In this document: one piece after another, positions 51,950-61,107 of the stretch
Layout of the letters: every line of letters starts with the position of its first letter
Numbering within the stretch: the stretch's first letter is position 1
Origin: an uncultured Draconibacterium sp.
GTDB taxonomy: Bacteria > Bacteroidota > Bacteroidia > Bacteroidales > Prolixibacteraceae
Length of the DNA stretch: 64,000 bases
Direction: 5' to 3'
Assembly: GCF_963676735.1 (NCBI RefSeq)
Contig: NZ_OY781464.1
Location: 2,513,001 to 2,577,000, forward strand
Translations under genes and position numbers: made by a program
The notes under the pieces: generated by a model
What the model saw: only the letters and a program-made list of their open reading frames with translations
The model's database searches: none
What the model was told of the DNA's origin: nothing

Positions 51950-54442
51950 ATGGATAATGCAATTAACTTTGGAATAGACCTCGGAACAACAAATTCAGCA
52001 ATAACAAAATTTATAAAAGGCGATGTTATTGTTTTTAATAATCCCTTGGATTTTGGTCGCTCAACTTTGCCCTCTGTAGTTTACTATAAAAAAGATAAAA
52101 TTATTGTTGGAAACAAAGCCAAAGAATATCTTGAAAGAGACCCAAAAAACGTAGTTGGTCTTTTTAAAAGAAAAATGGGAACTGCTGAAAGTTTCAAAAT
52201 AAAATCTTTACATGAATCAAAAACGCCAATCGAACTTTCAGCGCAAGTTTTAAAAGAACTAAAAACGTTTGTCAATACTGGTGATAATTTAGATTCAGTT
52301 GTTATTACAATTCCAGCTTCATTTGATTCAATTCAATCAAATGCAACAAAAGAAGCAGGCTTGCAAGCAGGTTTTAAACAAGTTGTTTTGCTGCAAGAAC
52401 CAATTGCTGCGAGTTTAGCCTATGCGAACATGAAAAAATCTAATGATTTAAAAGATGGTCACTGGCTTGTTTATGATTTAGGTGGTGGAACTTTCGATGT
52501 TGCTTTAGTTCGGATAAAAGATGGTGAAATGAAAGTAATCGACCATGAAGGAGACAATTTTTTGGGTGGCTCCGATTTTGATAGATTAATGGTTGAGAAA
52601 TTAATAATTCCCAAAATCTCTCAGGAGTATTCATTTACAGATTTAGAAAATCAAATGAAAAGTGCTTCTGGAAAATACAACACAAAATATTATTCTCTTT
52701 TGCATCAAACTGAGGAAGCTAAAATTCGTCTTTCAGCAGTTTCTTCCGCAGAAGTTATTGTGGAAAGAATGGAAGATGAAGAAGGGAATGAGGTTGATAT
52801 GGAAATTACAATTACAAGGTCTGAACTCAATAACCTTATAAAATCTTCGATTGATGAAACAACCGAAATGATTAAAATGATTCTTACCAGAAATTCAATG
52901 ACTGCAAAAGATATTCAATTTAATCTAATGGTAGGTGGTTCCACATATATTCCATATATCAGACAACGAGTTGAGGAAGTTTTGCAAATTCCAGTTAATT
53001 GTGAGATTGACCCTACGACTGCAATTGCAGTTGGTGCTGCCTATTTTGCGGCAACCAAACAAAAGGTTTTATCTACAACACCAGAAGAAAAGCAGAAAAC
53101 ATCCATTTCAATCAAAACAAGCTATAATAAAGCATCTAAAGAAAAAGATGAACTTTTCGCAGCAAGAATAAAAGGAAATACAGACGGACTGTTTTATAAA
53201 ATAGTTCGTCAAGATGGTGGCTATGACTCTGGGTTGAAGAAATTATCTGAAAGAATAAATGAAGATTTACCTTTGGTTGAAAATACTTTCAATTTTTTCA
53301 CGCTTACTGTTTATGACAGTGAAAACAATGTAATTGAAACAGACATTGAAACTATCGGTATAAATAGCGGATTTGGAATAAGTGGTCAGCCACTTCCCGA
53401 AGATATTTGTTTAGAAGTTGACGATTATGATAATCCAGGGCAGACAAGATTAGCTCTTATTTTTCAAAGAAATTCTGTTCTCCCAACGAAGCGAACTTTG
53501 ACCTTTCCAATTAACAAAACAATTTTAAAGGGAAATGAATTAGATAAAATATGGATTAACGTTTACGAAGGTCCTCAAACTTCATTACCTGAAGCTAATA
53601 AGTTAATCGGTGTAATTTCAATTACTGGAAAACAAATTTCGCGAGATATAGCAAAAGGTTCAGACCTTGAAGTAACCATCTTAATGTCAGAGAGTCGTGA
53701 TTTAACAGTTGCAGCCTACTTGAATATGTCAGACCAAGAATTTAAAAATGTGTTTAATCCGAAAGCAAGAGATACAAATATTGGTCTTCTCAAAGAACAG
53801 ATTATCGATTTATCTTCGAGATTAGATGTGGAAATTGAGACAGCAACCGAAAAAGAAGATTACGAAACAGCAAGTTTATTAACCAAAGTTAAAAAAGACA
53901 TGGAATATGTTTCTGTTGAAGCAGAGAATTTGGCGGATGATGATGTAACAGATAAGCGTTACCAATTGGAAGATAAAAAAAGAAAAATTGCCCAAGAAAT
54001 TGACAGCGCAACAAAAGATAAAAGATTACAAAATGCAATAGAAACTTATCATAAATCCAAAAGCGAATGCGATAGTCTAATTGAAAATTCAGGGAATGAC
54101 CACGAAAGAAAAATATTTAACGATATTATTTCCCAAGAAAGTGCTTTTATGGCAACGAAAAGTCCTGTTAAAATCCAAGAAAAGACAGATGAGCTTCAAA
54201 GTATTATGGGGCAAATTCGCTGGCGAACACCGAGCTTTTTGAAAGGAATTTTTAATTGGCTAAAACAAGAACAAAGTAAAATGAATGACCAGGCTCAGGC
54301 TAAAAGCTTAATTGAATCTGGGAATATTGCTATTGATAGTCAAAATTGGGATAGACTAAAAGAAATTAACTTTGGATTACTTGACTTATTGCCAAAAGGT
54401 TCAAAAGAAACAATACCAACAAAAATTGGCTTTGGATTATGA
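51950..54442 (+). CDS. Divergent Hsp70 (DnaK-like) with long C-terminal coiled coil
   Basis: 830 residues. The ATPase domain (about 1-385) has the phosphate loops GIDLGTTNS (8-16) and VYDLGGGTFDVALV, and the adenosine motif VGGSTYIPYIRQ. A substrate-binding-type beta region follows (about 430-590, with SGQPLPEDICLEVDDYDNPGQ). About 240 helical, highly charged residues complete it. Housekeeping DnaK has about 640 residues and ends in a lid with an acidic tail; neither is seen here. It overlaps the TerB-like gene by 4 bp. The module is flanked by array repeats, so this is an accessory Hsp70. Confidence 0.9.
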   Translation: MDNAINFGIDLGTTNSAITKFIKGDVIVFNNPLDFGRSTLPSVVYYKKDKIIVGNKAKEYLERDPKNVVGLFKRKMGTAESFKIKSLHESKTPIELSAQVLKELKTFVNTGDNLDSVVITIPASFDSIQSNATKEAGLQAGFKQVVLLQEPIAASLAYANMKKSNDLKDGHWLVYDLGGGTFDVALVRIKDGEMKVIDHEGDNFLGGSDFDRLMVEKLIIPKISQEYSFTDLENQMKSASGKYNTKYYSLLHQTEEAKIRLSAVSSAEVIVERMEDEEGNEVDMEITITRSELNNLIKSSIDETTEMIKMILTRNSMTAKDIQFNLMVGGSTYIPYIRQRVEEVLQIPVNCEIDPTTAIAVGAAYFAATKQKVLSTTPEEKQKTSISIKTSYNKASKEKDELFAARIKGNTDGLFYKIVRQDGGYDSGLKKLSERINEDLPLVENTFNFFTLTVYDSENNVIETDIETIGINSGFGISGQPLPEDICLEVDDYDNPGQTRLALIFQRNSVLPTKRTLTFPINKTILKGNELDKIWINVYEGPQTSLPEANKLIGVISITGKQISRDIAKGSDLEVTILMSESRDLTVAAYLNMSDQEFKNVFNPKARDTNIGLLKEQIIDLSSRLDVEIETATEKEDYETASLLTKVKKDMEYVSVEAENLADDDVTDKRYQLEDKKRKIAQEIDSATKDKRLQNAIETYHKSKSECDSLIENSGNDHERKIFNDIISQESAFMATKSPVKIQEKTDELQSIMGQIRWRTPSFLKGIFNWLKQEQSKMNDQAQAKSLIESGNIAIDSQNWDRLKEINFGLLDLLPKGSKETIPTKIGFGL

Positions 54443-54906
54443 AAACAATAGATTTTCAAAATTTTCTTCTAAAATCTGCTATTGCAGTAATGGCTTGTGA
54501 TGGTGTGATTCAGAATGAAGAAATCGAAGAAATAAAAAATATGGTTTCAAATGAAATCTATTTTATGGGTTACGACTTCGAAAAACCATTTGAAACAAAT
54601 TTGAATTACATAAAATCAAATGGGAAAGTTGCAATCAATGAGTATTTAACAGAACTAAGTACGTTGAATTTGAACGACAAACAAGAATTACGTTTAATTG
54701 AAGTATTAATCAGGACGATTGAATCAGACAATAAAATTGAAACTAATGAAATCAAATTCATTCAATTAGTAAAGTCAAAGCTCAAAATCTCAGAAGAAAC
54801 GATAATTGCTAATTTTCCAAGACAAATGAGTTATCTGATTGATTCTAACAATTATGGTTTAGAGAACAAATTTAACGAGGAGATTGATTTTACGGACAAA
54901 AACTAA
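54439..54906 (+). CDS. TerB-like helical protein of the Hsp70 module
   Basis: 155 residues. Two TerB-type repeats of acidic helices are visible (AVMACDGVIQNEEIEEIKNM; later RTIESDNKIETNEIKFI), each with the D-G/N-x-I metal-binding style seen in TerB/DjlA domains. TerB domains often accompany J-domain proteins, as in DjlA. The ATG overlaps the Hsp70 stop by 4 bp, so the two are coupled. It is the last gene before a right-side hairpin and an attC-like repeat. Confidence 0.7.
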   Translation: MKTIDFQNFLLKSAIAVMACDGVIQNEEIEEIKNMVSNEIYFMGYDFEKPFETNLNYIKSNGKVAINEYLTELSTLNLNDKQELRLIEVLIRTIESDNKIETNEIKFIQLVKSKLKISEETIIANFPRQMSYLIDSNNYGLENKFNEEIDFTDKN

Positions 54907-54932
54907 ATGTCATGAAATTGCCTACGCGCCAT

Positions 54933-54993
54933 CCATACACATTGGCAAGTCGCACAAGCCAACACGCAGACCAAAACTTGCCAAAGAGTATGG
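54933..54993. repeat. ACAT/AAGA-loop hairpin, copy 4 (right side of Hsp70 segment)
   Basis: CCATAC-ACAT-TGGCAAGT (54933-54950) faces ACTTGCCA-AAGA-GTATGG (54976-54993): six outer and eight inner perfect pairs around the same internal loop. The arms match copy 2, not copies 1 and 3, so left-side and right-side copies form two subtypes. Confidence 0.8.
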
Positions 54994-55031
54994 CTGTTTC
55001 ATCGCACGGACTGACAGAGGAAATAAAGCAC

Positions 55032-55165
55032 GGGCACACAACAAAGTGTATAAAGCATTGGGCGGAAAGTGCAGGTTTTAAAGTCGTTACACTTAATCAA
55101 CTTTGCAGCGGTTTGACAGGAAAGTGCTTTGAAATACCCAACGCTTCATACACCAACCGTTACCA
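55032..55165 (+). repeat. attC-like inverted repeat 5
   Basis: Left end GCACACAACA, right end ACCGTTAC. GTGTATAAAGCATTGGG (55046-55062) pairs with CCCAACGCTTCATACAC (55137-55153) at 15 of 17 positions. The loop holds GGTTTGACAGGAAAGTGC, the shared motif. Confidence 0.75.
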
Positions 55166-55191
55166 AACATTTTGAAAAAAGACGAAACAAG

Positions 55192-55686
55192 ATGACAGAT
55201 TTAGAATTCGAATACTTAAAACTTGCTGTAATTGAACAAAAAAAGTACGAAGAAATCAGTACAATTCTTGGAATCGATAGAATTGAAGTTTCAAAATTGT
55301 GGGAAAAATTAAAAGAACAAAGAGAATATTTTTCAGACTTAAGAAAAATCTGGAAATCAAAATTTAAAAATACGGAAACAACAGAAAGTTTTTGGGAATT
55401 TAAAAAATGGTATGAAACCACGGAGAAAAAATGCTTTTACTGTGGAATAACTGAAACCCAAATAAATGAACTTTTCCAAAGAGAGAAATTATATACAAAA
55501 CGAAAACGTGGAAGAAAACTTGAACTAGAGAGATTATTACCAAATGAATCATACGATAATTTAAAAAATCTTGTGTTCTCATGTTATTGGTGTAACAATG
55601 CAAAAACGGACACTTTTTCGTCAGACGAGTTCAAAATAATTGGAAAAGAAATAGGTAAAATTTGGAAAAAACGATTGACTGAATGA
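55192..55686 (+). CDS. HNH-like protein with altered catalytic motif
   Basis: 164 residues. A short helix-turn-helix-like start (YEEISTILGIDRIEVSKLW) is followed by a zinc-binding HNH-type frame: Cys81-x2-Cys84 and Cys131-x2-Cys134, then NNAKTD. In active HNH nucleases the first catalytic element reads like DHIxP; here it is ELERLLP (residues 111-117), with no histidine, so cleavage may be lost. An earlier ATG at 55129 lies inside the inverted repeat and is rejected. It overlaps the next gene by 4 bp. Confidence 0.7.
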   Translation: MTDLEFEYLKLAVIEQKKYEEISTILGIDRIEVSKLWEKLKEQREYFSDLRKIWKSKFKNTETTESFWEFKKWYETTEKKCFYCGITETQINELFQREKLYTKRKRGRKLELERLLPNESYDNLKNLVFSCYWCNNAKTDTFSSDEFKIIGKEIGKIWKKRLTE

Positions 55687-56564
55687 TAACTGACCAAGAA
55701 ACCAATTTTGTTTATTTTTCAGAACTTTTCAAACAACGGTTTGAACTTGAATATTCTGAAATAACTTCAATTCTTGCAAGACACGAAATTGGCTTCGATT
55801 GTTTACCTGAAACAAAAGATATTTGGTGTAGAGATTATATGCCAATTCAAATTTCAGAAACAGAATTTATAGAATACAGATTTGACCCAGATTATTTACA
55901 AGCGAAGAAATACCGAAAATTAAAAACGTATCCAGATTTAGTTTGTGATAAAATTGGGTTAAAAACAATAAAATCAGATTTAATAATTGACGGTGGAAAC
56001 GTAATTAAATCAAAGAACGGTTTAATTCTAACCGATAAAATTGTACCCGAAAACACTGATTTTTACAGCAAAAGTCAACTCCTAAATATTCTCAAAAGAA
56101 CTTTTAAAGTTGACAAAATCACTATAATTCCCTGGGACAAAGAAGATGAAAATGAATATTTCGGACACGCAGACGGAATGGTAAGATTTATTGATAAAAA
56201 CAAAGTTTTAATAAATGGCTATTTCAAAGAGTACAGCGAAAAATTTCAAAATTATTTTTTCGGAGAATTAAAAAAATCAGGACTTGAATTTATCGAATTC
56301 AAATTCGATGTGAAAATTCCAAATGAAAAGTTGAATTGGGGTTACATCAATTTCTTGCAAACAAAAAATGTTATAATAATACCGCAGTTTGGAATTGACG
56401 AAGATGAACAAGCATTTGCACAGTTTGTAAAAATCTTTCCAGAGTACGCGAAGAAAAATAGGATTGAAAAAGTAAATGCGACAAGAATTATTGAAGGTGG
56501 TGGTGTTCTAAATTGTATGACATGGAATATCAAAAAACAAAAAACGTTTGGTAACAAAATGTAA
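55683..56564 (+). CDS. Peptidylarginine-deiminase/agmatine-deiminase family enzyme
   Basis: 293 residues with the guanidine-modifying fold. The active site is legible: Asp51 in WCRDYMP, LIIDGGNV, His162-x-Asp164 in FGHADGMVRF, and the nucleophile Cys278 in EGGGVLNCMTW. It is shorter than agmatine deiminase (about 360). The family removes the imino group of agmatine or arginine; the substrate here is open, and protein arginine is possible. It overlaps the HNH-like gene, so the two probably act or are regulated together. Its stop codon lies inside the left arm of the next repeat. Confidence 0.85.
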   Translation: MITDQETNFVYFSELFKQRFELEYSEITSILARHEIGFDCLPETKDIWCRDYMPIQISETEFIEYRFDPDYLQAKKYRKLKTYPDLVCDKIGLKTIKSDLIIDGGNVIKSKNGLILTDKIVPENTDFYSKSQLLNILKRTFKVDKITIIPWDKEDENEYFGHADGMVRFIDKNKVLINGYFKEYSEKFQNYFFGELKKSGLEFIEFKFDVKIPNEKLNWGYINFLQTKNVIIIPQFGIDEDEQAFAQFVKIFPEYAKKNRIEKVNATRIIEGGGVLNCMTWNIKKQKTFGNKM

Positions 56565-56740
56565 ATGTAATGCGGGTTTCAGCGGGTAATTCAACCGCAG
56601 TTCTTCGTTGCAACACCGCCAATTCGTCTGCGACGATTGACGGAAAATTTGAAATATTGAATAAACGAATTGGCTCCGTGCGTAATTGAAAGTTCATCAC
56701 TTTTAATCCCGCACTCCACTTACATAAACCGTTATGGGCA
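56550..56740 (+). repeat. attC-like inverted repeat 6
   Basis: Left end GGTAACA, right end ACCGTTATGGGC. ATGTAAATGTAATGCGGG (56559-56576) pairs with CCCGCACTCCACTTACAT (56708-56725) at 15 of 18; the three mismatches are at the same stem positions as in repeat 8. An inner stem GCCAATTCG / CGAATTGGC lies at 56618-56674. Confidence 0.75.
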
Positions 56741-56817
56741 AGGTTAAACGATGTCCAAACAATATTAGAGACAATATAAAAAACCAAATATTCAATAATT
56801 AATAAACCAATATAGTT
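56738..56817 (+). repeat. Duplicated 80-bp cassette leader, copy 1
   Basis: These 80 bases between the repeat end and the PEGA-gene ATG match 58411-58490 at 76 of 80 positions without gaps. The leader, the inverted-repeat end and the gene were therefore duplicated together. Confidence 0.85.
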
Positions 56818-58263
56818 ATGAAAAAATCTCTCTGTTTTAGTATTTTATTAGTATTAGTGTCGATTTATTCCTTTGGACAGAATGGTTTTATTGATTTAAA
56901 ATCGGAGCCCAAGGGTGCAACAATCTTTATTGACCAAAAATTGCAAGGGCAAACACCGGCAATGTTAGAACTAAGTCCCGGCAAACATCAAATTAAGTTG
57001 GAACTTGATGGCTATGAAACAAGCACAACAATTGTTGAAATTGTTAGCGATTTAGTTTTAAATGAAACAATAAAACTTAAAGCGCTTGGAAAGCTGAGCA
57101 TTACCACAAATCCTCAAAATTCTAACATTTATATCGATGGAAGAAAAATAAATAAAAATTCACCAGTTTCTGAATATTTAATTGCTGCTGGCAGTCATTC
57201 AATAAAAGTTGTTAATTACAAAATAGATGGATTTCAAGATAAAGGACTGAGCGTAACGAAGAATATTAACATACAATCTTCACAAACACAAAGTATTCAT
57301 TTTAATCTACTTGATGAATTGGGGGCTGTAAATATAAAATCTACGCCAAGTGCCAAAGCATATTTCAATGGGGAATACAAAGGCACAGCTCCCGCAAAGT
57401 TTGAAAATCTAGCGAGCGGAGATTATGATATTAAACTGACAGCGTATCTGGATGAACCTTATTCTGAAGAGTTTGAGATTTCGAAACGCGTAGCAGTTTC
57501 ACCAAAAAAAACATCCACGTTAGATGTTAATTTTTACGACCAATTTAAACTTGGGGCTTTGAACCTGACATCTAATATTAATAACAGGGCTTTTTTAATT
57601 TCGAGATTAAATAGTAATTACAATAAAAGGTTAGAAACAAAGGAAAAAGCTCCACTTCTTACTGGAAAGTATGAATTGCAATGGACAGACACCAAAAAGA
57701 ATACAATACAATTTGATATTTTCGAAGATAAAATTACTTCTGTATTTGCCCCAGTGAAAAAGATTTACAGGACAGATTACAAATTATCGGACATGTATAA
57801 GTATCAAACTAAAGACAATTACTTTTCATCAAATTATAAACCCCTGCCTGAAAGTAAAAGGGTATCAAGTGTAGGATATTCCTTCAAATATGGATTTAGA
57901 GGTTTTGATGATGCAGTTGCAACAGACTATGTTGCTCTACCACTGTTTGGATTAGGTACATTAGGAGTAATGGTTGCTGGAGCGGCGGAGAGCACAGAGG
58001 TGCTAATTCCGTCTGCCATTGCGCTTGTGGTTGGGACATTGTTAGCTCCTTTTTATAAAACAACAAAAACTAAAATTTTACAATCTAATATCAATAAAAA
58101 TATTGAACAAAGAAAAAGAGTCAATAATGACTACGAAGTACTATTAAATCAACTACTTATAGAGCGGGACGAAAAAAACAAGAGAATAGAAGAAGAAAAC
58201 AAAAAGATTAAGGAATATAATAATGCTCTTCCGGCTGTAGAAGTTCAATATGAATCAAAATAA
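56818..58263 (+). CDS. Secreted/anchored PEGA-repeat protein (three PEGA domains)
   Basis: 481 residues with a signal peptide ending SFGQNG. Three PEGA domains follow at about 22-92 (IDLKSEPKGATIFIDQKLQG), 93-165 (LSITTNPQNSNIYIDGRKI) and 168-245 (VNIKSTPSAKAYFNGEYKG). Then come a beta region, two hydrophobic segments near 380-420 and a charged C-terminal coiled coil. PEGA domains are thought to bind surface or cell-wall ligands. A close paralogue occupies the next segment. Function unknown. Confidence 0.8.
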   Translation: MKKSLCFSILLVLVSIYSFGQNGFIDLKSEPKGATIFIDQKLQGQTPAMLELSPGKHQIKLELDGYETSTTIVEIVSDLVLNETIKLKALGKLSITTNPQNSNIYIDGRKINKNSPVSEYLIAAGSHSIKVVNYKIDGFQDKGLSVTKNINIQSSQTQSIHFNLLDELGAVNIKSTPSAKAYFNGEYKGTAPAKFENLASGDYDIKLTAYLDEPYSEEFEISKRVAVSPKKTSTLDVNFYDQFKLGALNLTSNINNRAFLISRLNSNYNKRLETKEKAPLLTGKYELQWTDTKKNTIQFDIFEDKITSVFAPVKKIYRTDYKLSDMYKYQTKDNYFSSNYKPLPESKRVSSVGYSFKYGFRGFDDAVATDYVALPLFGLGTLGVMVAGAAESTEVLIPSAIALVVGTLLAPFYKTTKTKILQSNINKNIEQRKRVNNDYEVLLNQLLIERDEKNKRIEEENKKIKEYNNALPAVEVQYESK

Positions 58264-58412
58264 ACTAACTCCGCTAGTGGGGATTTATAATCCGTATTTC
58301 AGCCTAACAGGCTGAAATGAATAAGTAAACTGTAGTGTTTTTTGTTTGCAACAAAAAGGTACTGATTACAAATCGTCATCAGCGGTGTTACTATACGAAT
58401 AGGTTATAGGGC
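58263..58412 (+). repeat. attC-like inverted repeat 7
   Basis: Arms 58271-58292 and 58364-58385 pair at 17 of 22. An inner perfect hairpin TTTCAGCC...GGCTGAAA lies at 58297-58317. The right end AGGTTATAGGGCAAGG matches that of repeat 6 in form. The left end AACTAACT overlaps the bases just after the PEGA stop. Confidence 0.6.
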
Positions 58413-58490
58413 AAGGTTAAACGAAGTCCAGATAATATTAGAGACAATATAAAAAATCAAATATTCAATAATTAATAAACCAATATAGTT
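58411..58490 (+). repeat. Duplicated 80-bp cassette leader, copy 2
   Basis: Second copy of the leader at 56738-56817, with four substitutions and no gap. It ends at the ATG of the paralogous PEGA gene. Confidence 0.85.
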
Positions 58491-59666
58491 ATGAAAAAAA
58501 CTCTCTGTTTTAGTATTCTTATATTATTTGCGTCAATTTATTCCTTTGGACAGAATGGTTTTATTGATTTAAAATCGGAACCTAAAGGTGCAACAATCTT
58601 TATTGACCAAAAGTTAAAGGGACAAACACCTGCGATATTGGAATTAAGTCCCGGCAAACACAAAATTAAGTTGGAACTTGATGGCTATGAAACAAGCACT
58701 ACAAATGTTGAAATTGTTAGCGATTTAGTTTTAAATGAAACGATAAGACTTAGAGCACTTGGAAAGCTGAGCATTACCACTAATCCTCAAAATTCTAACA
58801 TTTATATTGATGGAGAATACAAAGGTAAAGCTCCAGGAAAGTTTGAAAATTTAACTAATGGGGATTATGAGATTACGCTGAAAGCATATCTAGACGACCC
58901 TTATTTTGAAGAATTTGAAATTTCAAAACGCATAACAGTATCACCTAAAAAAACAACCAAGTTAGATATAAATTTCTACGACCAATTTAAACTTGGTAAT
59001 TTGAGTTTGAAATCAAATATTAGTAACACCTTCAATGTTTCAAGAATTGAAAATAATTACAAAAAAGCAATTCAAACAAAGGATAGTGAAAACCTGATTA
59101 GCACAACTCAACTTTTAACAGGAACATACAACTTGCAATGGACTGACACCAAAACAAATACAACACAATTTGATATTTTTGACGATAAAATTACTTCTGT
59201 TTTCGCCCCCGTAAAAAAAATATATAAAAAAGAATATAATTTATCTGATATGCCAAATTATCAAAGCAAGGATAATTATGTTTCCTCAAACTATAAACCT
59301 CGCCCTGAACGAAAAGGTAAAAAGGGCTCGGCCGTATATTATCTATCTGGTGGAGGTTTAGGCGGCATGATAATTTCTGGTGGACCAGAAAAAAATAAGG
59401 GTTTGTTTATAGCTTCTGCAGCATCCCTAGCAGCTTCATTTATTTGGTATTTCATAGAAGATGGAAGAGCAAACAAAAAGTTAAAATCTACAATCAAAAA
59501 TAATAGTGAACAAAGAAAAAGAGTAAACGATGACTACGAAGTGCTTTTAAATCAACTGCGCATAGAGCGAGACAAAAAAAACAAACGAATAGAAGAAGAA
59601 AATAAAAAGATTAAGGAATATAATAATTCTCTTCCATCTGTAGAAGTAAAATATGAATCAAAATAA
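58491..59666 (+). CDS. Secreted/anchored PEGA-repeat protein (two PEGA domains), paralogue
   Basis: 391 residues, strongly similar to the preceding PEGA protein from signal peptide to coiled coil. It has lost the equivalent of one domain: the second PEGA unit begins like domain 2 of the paralogue (LSITTNPQNSNIYIDG) and continues like its domain 3 (EYKGKAPGKFENL). That is an in-register deletion between repeats. One C-terminal hydrophobic segment near 295-325 and the same charged end (EEENKKIKEYNNSLPSVEV) follow. The membrane-protein gene at 59685 is 18 bp downstream. Confidence 0.8.
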   Translation: MKKTLCFSILILFASIYSFGQNGFIDLKSEPKGATIFIDQKLKGQTPAILELSPGKHKIKLELDGYETSTTNVEIVSDLVLNETIRLRALGKLSITTNPQNSNIYIDGEYKGKAPGKFENLTNGDYEITLKAYLDDPYFEEFEISKRITVSPKKTTKLDINFYDQFKLGNLSLKSNISNTFNVSRIENNYKKAIQTKDSENLISTTQLLTGTYNLQWTDTKTNTTQFDIFDDKITSVFAPVKKIYKKEYNLSDMPNYQSKDNYVSSNYKPRPERKGKKGSAVYYLSGGGLGGMIISGGPEKNKGLFIASAASLAASFIWYFIEDGRANKKLKSTIKNNSEQRKRVNDDYEVLLNQLRIERDKKNKRIEEENKKIKEYNNSLPSVEVKYESK

Positions 59667-59684
59667 ACTAAAACATTTAACAAA

Positions 59685-60986
59685 ATGGAAAAAAATAAAT
59701 TATATAATCGTTTTACATTAAAAGTAGATAAGGCGTTAATTCAAAAAACCTTAGGCATAATTGTTTTATTGTGCGTGGTTATAATTGTTGCAGGCATTCT
59801 TAAGTCATTTATTGAAGTTAAGTCGCCTAAAGGAGAACTACCTACTTTCCCTGAAGAGAAATATAAGGAAGCAAGTAAAGTGCAAAATTCAGGGAAGTTT
59901 ATTAAGATTGATATTAAATATTTTACTCAAACACTTAATAAAGAGCTTGAGAGTGCATCTCCAAATATTAGGTCTTTCAATAATATGCTAAATAGGGAGC
60001 TTGATACTAAAAAAATAATTGTAAGCGAGATTGATGCTTCTCTTTTGAAATCAACCTTCAATGAAAAAATCAATTCCATTAATGTTCAAATTAAAAAAAT
60101 TGAAGATGAAACAGCCAATAGCAAATATTATTCAAAGTCATTGAGCGACAGAAAAGTTGAACTAAATAATAAGCTGAGCGATATTAATAGATTTCAAAAG
60201 AACCTTGAAAAGCTTGAATATAAACCCGCTCTAAAATTTCCAAACAGTGATAAATACAACAGCTTTGGCTGTATTGTTGGTACATTTGATAAGATAACCC
60301 AAAATGAAACAAGTTATAGTATACTGTTACACGATGCTAATCCAGTAATATCTAAAGAATATCTTTTGAAAGCTGGTTTTAGCGAAAGTGAAATATCTGG
60401 TATTGATTTCAAGGCACAAAAGCAATTGTTTGCGACTGTTGTAAACACCGAAAAAAATGCATTTGAACGTGATTTAAAACAGCAAAAAAAGATTTTAAAG
60501 GAGAAAGTTAGGGCAGCAAGAAAAGAAATCAGAAAAGCATTTTATGTTAGGTGGTTCTTAACTCTCTTTAATGCGATAATCAACGTAATAGTAATTTTTC
60601 TTTTAATTCAATATCTTAGAATAATTAGAAGAAAAGGATTACCTAAAAAATCAACACATGAAGTTTATTTTGCTACCAATATTTCTTCTCTGATTTTTAG
60701 GTGGATTGCATGGCTTATAGTTATTTCTGGAATATTGATCATTATTGTTTCTTTGATTACTGTGGTATTTGCATTTGGTAGTATTCCTTGGGAGGATGTT
60801 CCACTCTTTGAAGAATTAAGCAGTTTTGCACTTTTGACAACACCAATACTTGTATTAATATTTGTTGTCCTGTTTTCTTGGTTATTTGTGTTAAAATCGG
60901 AATTAATCTGCTTCATTTCAAATGTTTACCATATTGTGTTCAACAAAGTTTATACAGACGAACAGAAACAAAATTCCTGTGAATAA
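59685..60986 (+). CDS. Multi-span membrane protein with coiled coil
   Basis: 433 residues: one N-terminal span (about 22-42), a 240-residue extracytoplasmic or cytoplasmic part with a coiled coil (about 90-185), then three spans near 285-310, 335-365 and 378-405. I do not recognise the family. It lies directly after the shorter PEGA gene and probably shares its transcript; the PEGA protein could be its envelope partner. Confidence 0.6.
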   Translation: MEKNKLYNRFTLKVDKALIQKTLGIIVLLCVVIIVAGILKSFIEVKSPKGELPTFPEEKYKEASKVQNSGKFIKIDIKYFTQTLNKELESASPNIRSFNNMLNRELDTKKIIVSEIDASLLKSTFNEKINSINVQIKKIEDETANSKYYSKSLSDRKVELNNKLSDINRFQKNLEKLEYKPALKFPNSDKYNSFGCIVGTFDKITQNETSYSILLHDANPVISKEYLLKAGFSESEISGIDFKAQKQLFATVVNTEKNAFERDLKQQKKILKEKVRAARKEIRKAFYVRWFLTLFNAIINVIVIFLLIQYLRIIRRKGLPKKSTHEVYFATNISSLIFRWIAWLIVISGILIIIVSLITVVFAFGSIPWEDVPLFEELSSFALLTTPILVLIFVVLFSWLFVLKSELICFISNVYHIVFNKVYTDEQKQNSCE

Positions 60987-61107
60987 TTGTTATATGAATT
61001 TACCAATTAGGTTAAGCCCCTGTCTATGACAATAGTTTTGCAAACATGAAATGTTTCGGAATTTCAAAAATAAAAACCGTTGACAATAAGATTCAAAATT
61101 AATTATT

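Noticed and set aside
41113..54993. Paired left/right hairpins considered as ends of insertion sequences
   Set aside because: No transposase lies between any pair and no target-site duplications were seen. They are kept as a separate repeat family of unknown role.
55129..55191. Upstream ATG extending the HNH-like gene
   Set aside because: The extra 21 codons lie in the right arm of repeat 5 and have repeat-like, not protein-like, sequence.
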